Of a stretch of 64,000 nt of DNA, positions 7,936 through 19,256 are shown piece after piece. The stretch covers positions 1 to 64,000 of the forward strand of contig JAAYOC010000018.1 in assembly GCA_012520505.1 (NCBI GenBank), written 5' to 3'. This DNA comes from Oscillospiraceae bacterium (GTDB lineage Bacteria; Bacillota; Clostridia; Oscillospirales; Acutalibacteraceae). Numbering within the stretch: position 1 is the stretch's first letter; each line of letters opens with the position of its first letter. The position numbers and the translations under genes are program-made. Below the pieces are notes generated by a model. That model was not told the DNA's origin. It searched no databases and saw only the letters and a program-made list of their open reading frames with translations.

Positions 7936-9516
7936 ATGAGTAAAATGGTAGAAAAATATAAAGCACTTGTCAAAAGAATGAAACTTCTTTATGGCAGTAA
8001 GAAGATGCTGGATGAAAAGGAAAAATCCTATTTAGAATATGTGAAGCTGCAGAGAATTTGTGTGAACCTGCGGTATTCTATTCTTTTTGCAATTTTTCTT
8101 TCAATAGCAGTTCTCTTTATTATCATATTTCCACAAATTAGGGAATATTTTGATTTTAAACTTTTCTTTATTTGGTTTATTGCTCTTGCAGCACTGGTTT
8201 TATACATAATAGTTGGAAAGATTTTTTACGAACGAGTAAAATCTGAGGATAAATCGAAAAAGGATTTGATTCTTGCTGAAGGTATTCATGGAATATTTTG
8301 GTGCATATATCCGGTAGCTTTAATAGCAATAGCTCATATCTTTTCTAATCCATTGCAGAGTGTGATTATTTGGATTGCGTTTTTCTATATAGGTGTTCAA
8401 ATTCCAATTTATTCGTTTTATGAGACCTTTTTTATATACCCTATAACTATCATCGCCGCAGTAGTATTCTTAGTATTTGCAGATTTGAGTTTAGAACTTG
8501 TTATAGCATGCGTTCCTGTTGTTGTTTTTATGGTAATTGTTGCCCAAGCTACTCATCTTGATAGACTTGAGGCATATTATCTTATCGCAAAAAATAGCTC
8601 AGAAAACTTTGAAGCTAAGCGAAGAGCTGCAAATATTTTTTCACAAGTGTTTGATGTTGCTTTAGAAGTAAATTTGCATTCAGGTCTTTGTGAAATACTA
8701 AGGGAAAACGAATTTTTAGGAATCACAGAAAATACAGAAATGCAACGTGTTGAAGAGATAATTGATTTTGTCAAAGAGTATGCACATCCAGATGATAAAT
8801 ATGCTTTTGAAAAGAATTTAAACACTGATTACATTACAGACGAATTTTTAGCCGGAAGAACCCAACTTTACTTTGAAGGTAGAGTTTTAACAAAAAATAA
8901 TGAATATGTGTGGTTTTCATTTCTTATTTCTAGAGAGGAAGAAGTTGGTAGCGAATATTGTCTTTGCCTTGTTCAAAATATTAATGAACGTAAACAACAG
9001 GAAGGAAAGCTTCGTTTTGAGGCTGAAAGAGATCCACTTACCCAACTTTATAATAAAGTAACCACAAAGAGTCTTATTGAAGAATGCCTTGAAAAGAGTC
9101 CTTCTGCACAACATGCACTGGTAGTTATTGATATCGACAACTTTAAAACTATTAACGATTCCCGTGGACATGCTTTAGGAGATAAGATACTTTTAGCATT
9201 TGCAAATGAACTTAATAAGAATTTCCGTGAAACGGATATTATTGGTCGTGTCGGTGGAGATGAATTTATTGTTCTTATTAGAAATGTTCAATCTATTGCA
9301 ATGGTTTGTGATAAACTTCAACAGCTTACTTCAAACTTTAAGAGATATGGTGTTGAAAATGGTTTGCCGGGAAGATTGTCCACGAGTATTGGTGTATCAC
9401 TTTTTAATAAAGATGGAAAGAATTATGATGAACTCTTTAAGAAAGCAGATGCTGCACTTTATGAGGCAAAACGAAATGGTAAAGATCAATACAAATTTAG
9501 CATAACAAGAGCATAA
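7936..9516 (+). CDS. membrane diguanylate cyclase (TM sensor, PAS-like, GGDEF)
   Basis: Predicted to make c-di-GMP from two GTP at the inner face of the membrane. Residues 40-210 hold six to seven hydrophobic segments (MASE-like sensor), followed by a PAS-like region (about 220-355, with YFEGRVLTKNNEYVWFSF) and a GGDEF domain opening with DPLTQLYNK. The active site GGDEF is intact, and RETD five residues before it is a product-inhibition I-site (RxxD). 526 aa. It is transcribed alone, with a clear terminator after the stop. Confidence 0.9.
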   Translation: MSKMVEKYKALVKRMKLLYGSKKMLDEKEKSYLEYVKLQRICVNLRYSILFAIFLSIAVLFIIIFPQIREYFDFKLFFIWFIALAALVLYIIVGKIFYERVKSEDKSKKDLILAEGIHGIFWCIYPVALIAIAHIFSNPLQSVIIWIAFFYIGVQIPIYSFYETFFIYPITIIAAVVFLVFADLSLELVIACVPVVVFMVIVAQATHLDRLEAYYLIAKNSSENFEAKRRAANIFSQVFDVALEVNLHSGLCEILRENEFLGITENTEMQRVEEIIDFVKEYAHPDDKYAFEKNLNTDYITDEFLAGRTQLYFEGRVLTKNNEYVWFSFLISREEEVGSEYCLCLVQNINERKQQEGKLRFEAERDPLTQLYNKVTTKSLIEECLEKSPSAQHALVVIDIDNFKTINDSRGHALGDKILLAFANELNKNFRETDIIGRVGGDEFIVLIRNVQSIAMVCDKLQQLTSNFKRYGVENGLPGRLSTSIGVSLFNKDGKNYDELFKKADAALYEAKRNGKDQYKFSITRA

Positions 9517-9522
9517 ATTTTT

Positions 9523-9556
9523 AGAAGGTCGATACAAAAATCGACCTTCTTTTTAT
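9523..9556 (+). terminator. terminator of the diguanylate cyclase gene
   Basis: AGAAGGTCGAT and ATCGACCTTCT pair around ACAAAA, followed by TTTTATTG. Confidence 0.85.
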
Positions 9557-9641
9557 TGTTTTTGAATATGTTTAATGTTATTATTAAGTTGTATTGTTAT
9601 ATCAGTCAAAGTCGCAATACTATTAAGGAGGCTTATGTCTA

Positions 9642-11081
9642 ATGAAAATTGGAACAGTAATTAAGCTTGGAGCATTAGGTATAGCAGCTGTAACAACAGC
9701 CGCAGGTTCTGTTTACCTTACAACCAAAGCTTTAAAAAAAGTAAGCAATGAGTCACAACCGGCAGAAAAGGAAGGATTTGAAAGTGTACCTCCAATTCCA
9801 GAGGCTGCACCAGTAATTGAGGTTCCGGAGCCACAGGTTATGCCGAAGGTTGAACCTGTTCCGGCTCCTGAAGCAGTGACTTTTGAAGAATTAACTTCAG
9901 ATTCAGAAGAATATACAGATGTTCCTATGGGGCTTCCTTATCTTGCTGGAAGGTTTGGAGAAGAGGATGCTGACAAAATTGAAATTGTTATTCCTCCTTC
10001 GGAGGCTAAAATTGAAGAAGAATTAGAGCCTGTAGTAGAAGAAATTCCGGTTGAGGAACTAATTGAAGAACCGGTAGTAGAAGAAATTTCTGTTGAGGAA
10101 CTAATTGAAGAACCGGTTAAAGAAGAAATTCCTGTTGAGGAACCAATTGAAGAACCGGTAGTAGAAGAAATTCCGATTGAGGAACCAATTGAAGAACCGG
10201 TTAAAGAAGAAATTCCGGTTGAGGAACCAACTGAAGAACCGGTAGTAGAAGAAATTCCAATTGAGGAGCCAATTGAAGAACCAGCTATAGAGCCGGAATC
10301 GAAAGAAATGGAGACTACATTTGTTGAACCGGAAATCCTTGTTTCAAATGTTGCTCCAATTGAAGAATCTACAGTTTTTGAGCCAGCACTTGGCACATTA
10401 GAAGAATCAGATTTAGCAAAATTAGATGATATTAATCCTTTGGAACAAGGTTTTGCAATTGGTATGGCTGAAACGGATGGGGAAACACTTCCAAAAGCAG
10501 ATGAAACACCTTCATTTGAAGATTATTCTGTACTTACAGAAGCAGAAAAATCAGAAGAGGGTTCAGTTACTTTTGAAGATCTCAATATGAATTTAGAATA
10601 TGATGAAGGGACAATTCCAGCAGTTGAATCCATTACAGAAGCAAAAGAACCAATAGCTGAGAAACCAGAACCAATAATAGAATTAGACATAGAAGAAGCA
10701 CTAATAGCTGAAGACGAGCCAGAATTAGAACAGGAATTAGAAGTAAAAGAGGATCCTGTAGTTTCTGAAGATGAAATTGTAAAAATTGGTGATGCGTCAG
10801 TTTCAGATAGCCCTAATAATGCGGCAATTAAAGCTGTGGCAACTACTTTTAATGTACCGGCTGAGAATTTAGCTTCAATTGCTGCTGAAGGAAATATGCC
10901 AATGGTATTTGAATTTCTTTATTCTGATATGAGAACAGATGCAACACTTATGAATGTTTATTTTATCATGGAAGATGGTTCAGCTACACTTCCGCCAGAA
11001 ATGGAGCGTGAAAATGTACTTGCCTTTGGTAGAAATTTCATCACGGGAAATGATGAACTGAAAGAATTTCTTTCTAAATAA
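9642..11081 (+). CDS. membrane-anchored acidic repeat protein, 479 aa
   Basis: No family recognised. The N-terminus (residues 4-27, Gly/Ala-rich) is a membrane anchor or uncleaved signal. Residues 125-215 are tandem 14-residue repeats of the type VEEPIEEPVVEEIP, alternating PVVEEI and PVKEEI, so the true period is 28 residues (84 nt). The rest of the middle is disordered and rich in Glu, Pro and Val. The last about 80 residues, from NAAIKAVATTFNVPAENLASIAAEG, look like a small folded helical domain. Start ATG 9642 has AAGGAGG about ten bases upstream. A second protein with the same plan is encoded at 46082. Confidence 0.75.
   Translation: MKIGTVIKLGALGIAAVTTAAGSVYLTTKALKKVSNESQPAEKEGFESVPPIPEAAPVIEVPEPQVMPKVEPVPAPEAVTFEELTSDSEEYTDVPMGLPYLAGRFGEEDADKIEIVIPPSEAKIEEELEPVVEEIPVEELIEEPVVEEISVEELIEEPVKEEIPVEEPIEEPVVEEIPIEEPIEEPVKEEIPVEEPTEEPVVEEIPIEEPIEEPAIEPESKEMETTFVEPEILVSNVAPIEESTVFEPALGTLEESDLAKLDDINPLEQGFAIGMAETDGETLPKADETPSFEDYSVLTEAEKSEEGSVTFEDLNMNLEYDEGTIPAVESITEAKEPIAEKPEPIIELDIEEALIAEDEPELEQELEVKEDPVVSEDEIVKIGDASVSDSPNNAAIKAVATTFNVPAENLASIAAEGNMPMVFEFLYSDMRTDATLMNVYFIMEDGSATLPPEMERENVLAFGRNFITGNDELKEFLSK
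10016..10296 (+). repeat. 42-nt coding tandem repeat (84-nt higher-order period)
   Basis: About six units encoding 14 residues each, e.g. GTTGAGGAACCAATTGAAGA followed by ACCGGTAGTAGAAGAAATT. Alternate units differ at GTAGTA versus GTTAAA, which gives the 84-nt period. The high DNA identity makes copy-number change by recombination or slippage likely. Confidence 0.9.
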
Positions 11082-11105
11082 GATTAAGAAAAAATAAAAT
11101 TGAAA

Positions 11106-11148
11106 AAAAGAATAGAAAAGAATAGAAAAGAATAGAAAAGAATAGACT
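11106..11148 (+). repeat. 10-nt tandem repeat AATAGAAAAG
   Basis: Four near-exact tandem copies of AATAGAAAAG lie between the stop of the acidic repeat protein and its terminator. Confidence 0.9.
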
Positions 11149-11160
11149 TTCAATAAATGA

Positions 11161-11213
11161 ACCGACCCCCAAAAGTTAGATCTAAATCTAACAGTTGGAG
11201 GTCGGTATTTTTA
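11161..11213 (+). terminator. long-stem terminator downstream of the acidic repeat protein
   Basis: ACCGACC...GGTCGGT at the base and GTTAGAT/ATCTAAC at the top form an interrupted 19-20-bp stem, followed by ATTTTTAT on the plus strand. It lies between convergent genes. Confidence 0.8.
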
Positions 11214-11249
11214 TAGTTAAATGCAATTATAATTTTTTAATTTTTGCAA

Positions 11250-12467
11250 TTAAAATCTTAAACTTTGTGTAGCATCTGAAAAACGGCGTCCGGCATTTTG
11301 TACCGGTTTTATTGTATCTGTATTTCCATATGCTACATAGCAAGGAGGCGGAGCCTCTCCATCACGCCAACAGATTTGGTTTCTTCCTTGTTTTTTTGCA
11401 AGGTATAGATTGGAGTCAGCTTCGTTAAGAAGTTGGTCGGCAGTTGTGCCAGGAATATACATCGCAACACCTCCACTGACAGTAACTTTAATATCAATAT
11501 CTTCAGAAAGCTGAGTAGATTCAACTGTTATACGAATTTGTTCGGCGCGCCTAAATGCAGATGTATCATCAGCTGTTGGGAGAACACAAACAAATTCTTC
11601 ACCACCATATCGGGTAACAATATCGAAGTCACGAAGCAAATTGTTTAAGATGAGTGCAAGATTTTTAATGCAATCGTCTCCTGCAAGATGTCCATATGTA
11701 TCATTGATATTTTTAAAATGGTCAATATCAAACATCAATATTGAAAATGAACGAAGCTCACCGCTGTCAACTTTTGCTATATGCCTATTGAGAGCTTCCA
11801 TGAGGTAACGTCTATTATATGCACCGGTAAGAGGATCTTTAGTTGAAGCATCTTCAATTTGTTTTAAAAGCAAGGTGGCTTTTTTTTGGTTTTCCTCAAA
11901 AAAGGAAGTAAGCTTGCGAAGAAAAACACCAACACCGATACCTATGAACACCGCATTCAAAGAAATATCTAAGTAAGTAAAATCGCCAAGAGAAGTGAAG
12001 CTATTAATAAATCCTTCGTTTGCATAGTCAGCAGAACCTATAATCAGTGTTGCAAGAAACTGTAATACTAACATGACAACTAAAAGCAGGTTGTCAAGTA
12101 ATAAGAATATTGAAAGGGTACTTATGATTAAGAAAAGCGGAGCACCACTTTCAATTCCTCCACCGAAAAGATATATAAGAGGAAAGAATACTATTCCCAT
12201 AAAAAAGCAGTATGAAACGTAGATTCTTTTTTGTATTTTTATTGATGTATCTTTGTTTCCTACATAATGAAGAATTGAAAGAAAAATAAACAGTACAAAA
12301 TATGTGAAAATACAGTAAAAATGCTTTTTTAAACCTATTGAGAATAAAATAGTAGCTGCAGCAGTGACAATAGTTGCATTGAGGAGCAAGGTAAAGAACT
12401 CTCTTTTTAGATGGGCATCTTTGATACGATCGCCGTGTATGAGTTCATATAAAAAGTCTTTAATCAT
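11250..12467 (-). CDS. membrane diguanylate cyclase (6-TM, GGEEF)
   Basis: Predicted c-di-GMP synthase, 405 aa. About six hydrophobic segments (residues 25-190) precede a GGDEF domain that starts with DPLTGAYNRRY and has the active GGEEF form (TRYGGEEF). RDFD five residues upstream is an RxxD inhibitory site. It is the second of two tandem cyclase genes: its start ATG overlaps the stop of the upstream cyclase by eight bases (ATGATTAA), and its GGAGG lies within that gene. This indicates translational coupling and a recent or old tandem duplication. Confidence 0.9.
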   Translation of the reverse strand: MIKDFLYELIHGDRIKDAHLKREFFTLLLNATIVTAAATILFSIGLKKHFYCIFTYFVLFIFLSILHYVGNKDTSIKIQKRIYVSYCFFMGIVFFPLIYLFGGGIESGAPLFLIISTLSIFLLLDNLLLVVMLVLQFLATLIIGSADYANEGFINSFTSLGDFTYLDISLNAVFIGIGVGVFLRKLTSFFEENQKKATLLLKQIEDASTKDPLTGAYNRRYLMEALNRHIAKVDSGELRSFSILMFDIDHFKNINDTYGHLAGDDCIKNLALILNNLLRDFDIVTRYGGEEFVCVLPTADDTSAFRRAEQIRITVESTQLSEDIDIKVTVSGGVAMYIPGTTADQLLNEADSNLYLAKKQGRNQICWRDGEAPPPCYVAYGNTDTIKPVQNAGRRFSDATQSLRF

Positions 12468-13596
12468 ATTTCTTACCTCCTCCCTCAGAAATTACTTTGT
12501 TTCGACCGGTTTCTTTTGCTTTGTAGAGGCGAGTATCGGCAATAGCTATCATATCCTCTATATCGTAACCAGCTTGGAATGTCGAAACACCGGCACTTAC
12601 GGTAACAGGTTTATCTTTTGGAAGTTCTGGAGATAGGTATGATTGTTCAATGCACAGCCTTAGTTTTTCAGCGCGGTCTGCTGCGGCATCAAGTTCAATA
12701 CCGGGGAGAATTAGAATAAATTCTTCGCCGCCATAACGGGCAACGATTTCTCCTTCTCTGCAGGAATTCTTGAGAATAGATGCAAGAGCTTTTAAAACTA
12801 CGTCGCCGAGGAGGTGCCCATATGTATCGTTTAGATCTTTAAATTTATCTATATCAAAAATTGCAACGGAAAGAGGCATATTTTCTGTTCGTGATTTTTT
12901 AATTTGAGTATCTAAGAAAGAATACATATATCTACGATTATATACAGCGGTGAGGGGATCTATTATTGATTGTCTTTCAACTTCTTTAATTGAAGCTTCA
13001 ACAATTTTTCTTTCTTTTTGGTAAATGTTGAATATAATTTTTGCGATTACTCCAAGAGCAATACATACTAATACGACATTATACATAATGTCGTTAAAAG
13101 CAAACTCACGGAGTCCTTCAGGTGTTGAAAATGCCGGTACATCCATGCAAACTGCCGGATATTTCCAAGACACAAAAAATATAAAAAGAAAATAGAGACT
13201 TGTAACAACTGTTAGTATAATACTTGTAATTCCAGTGGTAAGGAAAAGGATGAGAGCGAGTCCCAAAACAAAGAAAATAGGGATACCGCAATGGATTTCG
13301 CCACCACATAGATAAAGGCTAGGAAAAACGAAAAAATTAACTACAAAAAGTGCAAAATATATAATTACATTTTGGTGTTCTTTGGCTCTAATTCCTACAT
13401 ATGTGAGTAATGGAAATATAATTGCTGTTGCGGCAGAAATCAAGGTCGCTTGTTCAGAAGAATTCATGGCAATACAATTAATGGTTCCGGCAATTCCAAG
13501 AACAAATCCGCAGATAAATATAATGTTAAAGAATCTTTGCCGGATTGGCAGTTGCTGACCAAATGAACTTTTAATAATACTTTTAAATTTCTCCAT
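12460..13596 (-). CDS. membrane diguanylate cyclase (6-TM, GGEEF), paralogue of the next gene
   Basis: 378 aa with the same layout as its overlapping partner: six hydrophobic segments (residues 25-190), then a GGDEF domain with DPLTAVYNRRYMYS and ARYGGEEF. The active-site loop is intact. Unlike the partner, the residues at the I-site position read REGE rather than RxxD, so product inhibition through that site is probably absent. It begins about 30 bases after the secA stop on the same strand with GGAG eight bases before the ATG, so it can be read from the secA transcript. Confidence 0.9.
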   Translation of the reverse strand: MEKFKSIIKSSFGQQLPIRQRFFNIIFICGFVLGIAGTINCIAMNSSEQATLISAATAIIFPLLTYVGIRAKEHQNVIIYFALFVVNFFVFPSLYLCGGEIHCGIPIFFVLGLALILFLTTGITSIILTVVTSLYFLFIFFVSWKYPAVCMDVPAFSTPEGLREFAFNDIMYNVVLVCIALGVIAKIIFNIYQKERKIVEASIKEVERQSIIDPLTAVYNRRYMYSFLDTQIKKSRTENMPLSVAIFDIDKFKDLNDTYGHLLGDVVLKALASILKNSCREGEIVARYGGEEFILILPGIELDAAADRAEKLRLCIEQSYLSPELPKDKPVTVSAGVSTFQAGYDIEDMIAIADTRLYKAKETGRNKVISEGGGKKYD

Positions 13597-13626
13597 GTGC
13601 TACACTCCAAATTTTACTCAGTATTT

Positions 13627-16347
13627 TTAATCTTTATGCATACAACATTTTTTGTATTTCTTTCCGCTACCACATGGACAAGGGGAATTAGGTCCTATTT
13701 TTTCTCCTTTTCTAATTGGACGTTTAACATCGGTTCCATCCCCGCCACTGGTTCCTGTAACTTTTGCAACTTGCTCACGTTTTATCTCTTGCGATTTAGT
13801 TATTTTAACAGTAAACATCTGTTTTACGGTAGCTTCACGTATTGTAGCTGTCATTTCATCGAAGATATCAAAGCTTTCAAACTTAAACATTACAACAGGA
13901 TCTTTTTGAGCATATGCAGAAAGACCAATACCCTTCTTTAATTCTTCCATTGCATCAATATGATCCATCCAGTTCATATCAACATTGCGTAGAAGAATCA
14001 TTCGCTCAAGGTCTCTTGTAACTTCAGGTGTAAGTTCAGCTTCGCGTTTTTCATATATTTCATGACCACGAGTCTTGAGGAAATCAATCATTTCAGTTGT
14101 ACTCATATCAGAAAGTTTGTCATTTGGATTAAGAATCCATCCCATAAACTTTTCACGAAGTCCTGCAGTGTTCCAGTCTTCTTTTTCGGCATCTTTTGGA
14201 CAATACATATGAACACTACCTTCAATTGTTTCATCAAGCATTTCAAGGATTTTATCTTTAAGGTCGACTTCATCAAGAACTTGATTTCGTTGCTTATAGA
14301 TAATTTCACGTTGATTATTCATTACGTCGTCATATTGAAGAACATGTTTTCTTATTGCATAGTTTTGTGATTCAAGTTTCTTTTGAGCACTTTCAACTGT
14401 GTTCGAAAGAATTCTAACTTCAATTGGAAGGTTTTCATCAACATTGAGAGTTTCCATTACTCTAGTCATACGGTCGCCGCCGAAGAGACGAAGCAGGTCG
14501 TCTTCCATTGATAAAAAGAATTGGCTTTCACCCGGATCGCCTTGACGACCTGAACGACCGCGAAGCTGGTTGTCGATTCGGCGGGATTCGTGTCGCTCTG
14601 TGCCGACAATGTAGAGTCCTCCGGCAGCGCGAACTTGGTCAGCTTCTTCTTGAATATGTTCTCTGTAATGTGCTTCAAGTTCGGTGAAATCTTTGCGCGC
14701 TTTTAAGATTTCTTCATTGTCGGTATCAGCGAATCCCATCGCCTCAGATATTATTTCGTCATCGTAACCCTTTTTGCGAAGACTTGATTTCGCAAGAAAT
14801 TCAGGGTTACCACCAAGCATAATATCGGTACCACGGCCTGCCATGTTTGTTGCAATTGTAACTGCACCAAACTTACCGGCCTGAGCTATAATTTCAGCTT
14901 CTCTCTCATGATTCTTTGCATTGAGAACCTCATGCTTGATTCCCTGTTTTTTAAGGAGTTTTGAGAGAAGTTCAGATTTTTCAATTGAAATTGTACCTAC
15001 AAGTACAGGCTGTCCTTTTGCGTTACATTCCATAATACGTTCAATTACAGCCCTGTATTTTGCGATTTCTGTTTTGTAAACTACATCAGGTCTGTCGAGA
15101 CGAATCATCGGTTTGTTAGTTGGAACTTCAACGGGATATAGATTATAGATTTCAGAAAATTCATCTGCTTCCGTCATTGCAGTACCTGTCATACCCGCAA
15201 GTTTTTTATAAAGGCGGAAGTAGTTTTGGAAAGTAATTGTTGCCAGTGTTTTCGATTCCCTACGAACATGAACATTTTCCTTTGCCTCAATCGCCTGGTG
15301 AAGACCTTCATTATAACGGCGACCTATCATGATACGACCGGTAAACTCATCAACGATGAGAACTTCGCCATCTTTTACTACATAGTCAATATCACGGAAC
15401 ATTACACCATGGGCTTTAATTGCTTGGTTTATATGATGAAGAAGTGTAGAGTTTTCAGCATCCATCAAGTTTTCAACATTGAAATATTTTTCTGCTTTTT
15501 CAACGCCTGAAGTTGAAAGGGTTGCTGTTTTTGCTTTTTCGTCTACAATATAATCTCCATCGCCCATTTCTTCATATTCTTCTTTTGCTTCAACTTCCTT
15601 AACTTTCGTCATAGAAAGATTTTTAACGAAGTTGTTTGCAAGGTTATAAAGTTCAGTTGACTGAGTACCCATACCTGAAATAATGAGTGGAGTACGAGCT
15701 TCGTCAATAAGGATTGAGTCAACTTCATCGACAATTGCATAGTTATGACCACGCTGTACTTTATCATCTTTATATTGAACCATGTTATCACGAAGATAGT
15801 CAAAACCATATTCGTTGTTTGTACCATAGGTTATGTCGGCATTATATGCTTCTCTTCGTTCTTCTGTCTCTAATCCATTTACGATAAGACCTACTTTAAG
15901 ACCTAAAAAACGATAAATCTTGCCCATCCATTCAGAGTCACGGCGAGCAAGATAGTCATTTACTGTTACGATGTGAACGCCTTTGCCTGCAAGGGCATTG
16001 AGATAAGCCGGTAGAGTTGCAACGAGTGTTTTACCTTCACCGGTTTTCATTTCAGAAATACCGCCATTGTGAAGGATGACACCGCCAAGAATCTGAACAG
16101 GGTAATGGCGCATACCAAGTACACGGTCAGATGCTTCTATACATGCCGCAAATGCTTCCGGTAAAATATCATCAAGAGTCTCGCCGGCAGCAAGCCTCTC
16201 TTTAAACTTTGGAGTGAGAGCTTTAAGTTCATCGTCAGAAAGAGCTCTATATTCATCTTCAAAACTTAATACAGCATCTCTTATTGGATACATCTTCTTT
16301 AGTTCACGAGAAGAAAAATCACCAAATAATTTTTTGAACAATCGCAT
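13627..16347 (-). CDS. secA: preprotein translocase ATPase SecA
   Basis: Motor of the Sec export pathway, pushing unfolded preproteins through SecYEG. 906 aa, full length. Walker A is present as [27 protein letters not shown] matches the DEAD-box region, MAGRGTDI and [10 protein letters not shown] belong to the second helicase domain, and the C-terminus carries the SecB/Zn motif [13 protein letters not shown]. The AAGGAG before the ATG is about 13 bases away. It is followed on the same strand by two diguanylate cyclase genes with no visible terminator between. Confidence 0.97.
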   Translation of the reverse strand: MRLFKKLFGDFSSRELKKMYPIRDAVLSFEDEYRALSDDELKALTPKFKERLAAGETLDDILPEAFAACIEASDRVLGMRHYPVQILGGVILHNGGISEMKTGEGKTLVATLPAYLNALAGKGVHIVTVNDYLARRDSEWMGKIYRFLGLKVGLIVNGLETEERREAYNADITYGTNNEYGFDYLRDNMVQYKDDKVQRGHNYAIVDEVDSILIDEARTPLIISGMGTQSTELYNLANNFVKNLSMTKVKEVEAKEEYEEMGDGDYIVDEKAKTATLSTSGVEKAEKYFNVENLMDAENSTLLHHINQAIKAHGVMFRDIDYVVKDGEVLIVDEFTGRIMIGRRYNEGLHQAIEAKENVHVRRESKTLATITFQNYFRLYKKLAGMTGTAMTEADEFSEIYNLYPVEVPTNKPMIRLDRPDVVYKTEIAKYRAVIERIMECNAKGQPVLVGTISIEKSELLSKLLKKQGIKHEVLNAKNHEREAEIIAQAGKFGAVTIATNMAGRGTDIMLGGNPEFLAKSSLRKKGYDDEIISEAMGFADTDNEEILKARKDFTELEAHYREHIQEEADQVRAAGGLYIVGTERHESRRIDNQLRGRSGRQGDPGESQFFLSMEDDLLRLFGGDRMTRVMETLNVDENLPIEVRILSNTVESAQKKLESQNYAIRKHVLQYDDVMNNQREIIYKQRNQVLDEVDLKDKILEMLDETIEGSVHMYCPKDAEKEDWNTAGLREKFMGWILNPNDKLSDMSTTEMIDFLKTRGHEIYEKREAELTPEVTRDLERMILLRNVDMNWMDHIDAMEELKKGIGLSAYAQKDPVVMFKFESFDIFDEMTATIREATVKQMFTVKITKSQEIKREQVAKVTGTSGGDGTDVKRPIRKGEKIGPNSPCPCGSGKKYKKCCMHKD

Positions 16348-16491
16348 TTTTTTAAAATATGCTCCTTTTGATTGTAAACTTACACAATTTGTTGCTTAAT
16401 TGTGAATACATATGTGTCAGTATAACATATAATGGAATAAATTTGTATAGTTATTTTACCTTATTTGCCTGAAAATATCTAAAATTTACAA

Positions 16492-16507
16492 TTGCATAAA
16501 TATTCGT
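16492..16507. promoter_or_regulatory. possible ArgR operator upstream of argG
   Basis: TTGCATAAATATTCGT resembles the ARG-box pattern TGNAT-4N-ATNCA. Further TATGCA/TGCATA half-sites lie between it and the argG promoter (16530-16590). This is pattern matching only. Confidence 0.35.
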
Positions 16508-16566
16508 CAAAACTACCAAATTTGAAAGTTTATGCAAGAAATATGCAGATTTTATGCAAAATATGC

Positions 16567-16595
16567 TTGACTTTTTGCATATACACACATATAAT
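16567..16595 (+). promoter_or_regulatory. SigA-type promoter of argGH
   Basis: TTGACT (16567-16572), 17 bases, TATAAT (16590-16595). The spacer and the sequence just upstream are full of TGCATA/ATGCAA motifs, possible operator half-sites. Confidence 0.8.
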
Positions 16596-16637
16596 ATCGG
16601 CGTATAATTAAAACATACTTAAAAAGAGGCTATGATT

Positions 16638-17867
16638 ATGACAATAAATAAGGCAGATATTAAAAAAGTTGTACTTGCTTATTCAGGCGGTCTTGATACG
16701 TCAGTTATTATTCCATGGCTTAAAGAAAACTACAATAATTGTGAAGTAATTGCTGTTGCCGGCGATGTAGGTCAAGGCACAGAACTAGATGGTCTTGAAG
16801 AAAAGGCATTAGCTACCGGAGCTTCAAAACTTTATATTGAAGATTTAACGGAAGAATTTGTAAATGATTTTATAATTCCATCGCTTAAGGCAGGTGCAAA
16901 GTATGAAGAATATCTTTTAGGTACTTCTTTTGCACGTCCGGTTATTGCAAAACGTCTTGTAGAAATTGCAAAGGCGGAAGATGCTGATGCAATTTGTCAT
17001 GGATGTACAGGTAAAGGAAACGATCAGGTTCGTTTTGAACTTACAATCAAGGCATTTGCTCCAGACATGAAAATTATTGCTCCTTGGCGTGAGTGGGATA
17101 TTAAATCTCGTGACGAAGAAATTGATTATGCAAAAGCACATAATGTTCCACTTAAAATAAACAGAGAAACAAGTTATTCAAAGGATAAAAACCTTTGGCA
17201 TTTATCACATGAAGGTCTTGACCTTGAAAATCCAATGAACGAGCCACAGTATGAAAAAGATGGCTTCCTTGAGATGTCTGTTTCTCCGCTTCAGGCTCCG
17301 GATATGCCAACATACATAACACTTGATTTTGAAGCTGGTGTTCCGGTTGCTCTTGACGGTGAAAAGATGGGCGCAAAGGAAATTATTTTGACACTCAATG
17401 AAATAGGAGGAGCAAATGGAATCGGTCTTCTTGATATTGTTGAGAATCGTCTGGTAGGTATGAAGAGTCGTGGTTTATATGAAACTCCGGGTGGAACAAT
17501 TCTTTATAAGGCACTCAATGTTCTTGAAACAATTTGTCTTGACAAAGCAACTTCTCATGAAAAGGCAAGGCTTGCAATTACTTTCGGTGAGCTTGTATAT
17601 AACGGTCAATGGTATACACCACTTCGTGAAGCACTTTCGGCTTTTGTTGACAAGGCTATGGAAAACTGTACCGGTTCAGTAAAACTCAAACTCTACAAAG
17701 GCAATATTATCAATGCAGGTGTTAGCAGTCCGTATTCACTTTACAATCATGAGATTGCTACATTTGATGAAGATGATGTATATAACCAGAAAGATGCAGA
17801 AGGATTTATCAATCTTTATGGTCTGCCAATTAAGGTTAAGGCTATGATGGAGGAAAATAAAAAATGA
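16638..17867 (+). CDS. argG: argininosuccinate synthase
   Basis: Joins citrulline and aspartate with ATP to give argininosuccinate, the penultimate step of arginine synthesis. The N-type ATP-pyrophosphatase motif AYSGGLDTS is close to the N-terminus, and [31 protein letters not shown] and [12 protein letters not shown] are hallmark stretches. 409 aa. Two ATG codons are possible: 16632 is only two bases after GAGG, while 16638 is eight bases away and is preferred. The stop overlaps argH by four bases (ATGA). Confidence 0.96.
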   Translation: MTINKADIKKVVLAYSGGLDTSVIIPWLKENYNNCEVIAVAGDVGQGTELDGLEEKALATGASKLYIEDLTEEFVNDFIIPSLKAGAKYEEYLLGTSFARPVIAKRLVEIAKAEDADAICHGCTGKGNDQVRFELTIKAFAPDMKIIAPWREWDIKSRDEEIDYAKAHNVPLKINRETSYSKDKNLWHLSHEGLDLENPMNEPQYEKDGFLEMSVSPLQAPDMPTYITLDFEAGVPVALDGEKMGAKEIILTLNEIGGANGIGLLDIVENRLVGMKSRGLYETPGGTILYKALNVLETICLDKATSHEKARLAITFGELVYNGQWYTPLREALSAFVDKAMENCTGSVKLKLYKGNIINAGVSSPYSLYNHEIATFDEDDVYNQKDAEGFINLYGLPIKVKAMMEENKK

Positions 17868-19237
17868 AACTTTGGACAGGACGGTTTTCAAAGGAGATAG
17901 ATAAAAAAACAAACGACTTTAATTCAAGTATTTCTTTTGATCAGCGTATGTATAAAGAGGATATTACCGGCAGTATGGTACATGCAACAATGCTTGCTGC
18001 ACAGGGAATTATCTCAAAAAAGGACGAAGAACAGATTTTAAAGGGGCTTAAAGGAATCTTAGAGGAAATTGAAAATGGCAAACTTGTAATCGACCCGGAA
18101 GCTGAGGATATTCATACCTTCATTGAAGGTGAACTTACCAAGAGAATAGGTGATGCAGGTAAGCGTCTTCATACATCGCGCTCAAGAAATGACCAAGTTG
18201 CACTTGACCTTCGTCTAACTCTTGCGCACGAGGTGAATGCGGTCGTAACACAGTTAGAAGAACTTCTCGTTGTTCTTTGCAAACAGGCAAAGAAATATAG
18301 TGACGTAGTTATGCCCGGTTACACCCACTTACAACGTGCGCAACCAATTGTTTTCGGGCACCATCTTTTGGCATATGCTGAAATGTTTCTTCGGGACTTA
18401 TCTCGTCTTAAAGACGCAAAGTCCCGTATGATGAACGCATGCCCGCTTGGCAGTGGTGCCCTCGCCGGAACCACCTACGACATAGACCGTAATATGACAG
18501 CAAAAACTCTAGGTTTTGATGGTCCATCTCAAAACTCAATCGACGGTGTTTCAGATAGAGATTTCTGTATAGAAATCTCATCTGCACTTTCAATAATTAT
18601 GGTTCATCTTTCAAGGTTTTCAGAGGAAATAATTCTTTGGTGTTCATACGAGTTCCAATTTATTGAACTTGACGATGCTTTTTCAACCGGTTCAAGTATT
18701 ATGCCACAGAAGAAAAATCCTGATATTGCAGAACTTGTTCGTGGAAAGTCGGGACGTGTCTTCGGTGACCTGATGACTCTCCTTACTGTAATGAAAGGTA
18801 TCCCGCTTGCATACAACAAGGATATGCAAGAAGATAAGGAAGCCATTTTCGATGCAGTAGACACAGCAAAGATGTGTCTTACAGCATTTACTCCAATGCT
18901 CGACACAATGAAAGTTAAAACAGAAAATATGCGAAAAGCTGCCGCCGGTGGATTCATAAATGCAACAGATTGTGCAGACTTCCTTGTAAATAAAGGACTT
19001 CCCTTTAGAGACGCATATAAAGTAACGGGTGAGCTCGTAGCTCTTTGCATAGAGAAAAATCTTACCTTAGAAACTCTTCCACTCGAAGAATATAAAGCAG
19101 TTTGCGACCTCTTTGACGAAGACCTTTACACTGCAATCAACCTGGAAAAATGCGTCAACGACAGAACCTGCATAGGTGGTCCTGCCCCACAAAACGTAAT
19201 AAATAGAGCAACTGAAATAGAAAACGACTTGAGTTAA
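17864..19237 (+). CDS. argH: argininosuccinate lyase
   Basis: Cleaves argininosuccinate to arginine and fumarate. 457 aa, normal length. The fumarase/lyase signature [12 protein letters not shown] is present near residue 283, and [15 protein letters not shown] and YTHLQRAQP hold substrate-binding residues. It overlaps argG by four bases, so the two are translationally coupled. Codon use towards the 3' half shifts to C-ending codons (GAC, AAC, TTC, CTC), unlike most neighbours. A terminator hairpin begins inside the last codons. Confidence 0.96.
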   Translation: MKLWTGRFSKEIDKKTNDFNSSISFDQRMYKEDITGSMVHATMLAAQGIISKKDEEQILKGLKGILEEIENGKLVIDPEAEDIHTFIEGELTKRIGDAGKRLHTSRSRNDQVALDLRLTLAHEVNAVVTQLEELLVVLCKQAKKYSDVVMPGYTHLQRAQPIVFGHHLLAYAEMFLRDLSRLKDAKSRMMNACPLGSGALAGTTYDIDRNMTAKTLGFDGPSQNSIDGVSDRDFCIEISSALSIIMVHLSRFSEEIILWCSYEFQFIELDDAFSTGSSIMPQKKNPDIAELVRGKSGRVFGDLMTLLTVMKGIPLAYNKDMQEDKEAIFDAVDTAKMCLTAFTPMLDTMKVKTENMRKAAAGGFINATDCADFLVNKGLPFRDAYKVTGELVALCIEKNLTLETLPLEEYKAVCDLFDEDLYTAINLEKCVNDRTCIGGPAPQNVINRATEIENDLS

Positions 19238-19256
19238 CCCTCAAGTCGTTTTTTTA
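19224..19256 (+). terminator. argGH terminator, overlapping the argH stop codon
   Basis: ACGACTTGAG and CTCAAGTCGT pair around TTAACC, which contains the TAA stop; TTTTTTT follows. Confidence 0.9.

Noticed and set aside
9938-10396. 152-codon minus-strand frame rich in Ser/Gly/Ile
   Set aside because: It is the complement of the 42-nt coding repeats of the acidic protein, has no RBS and its composition follows from the repeat.
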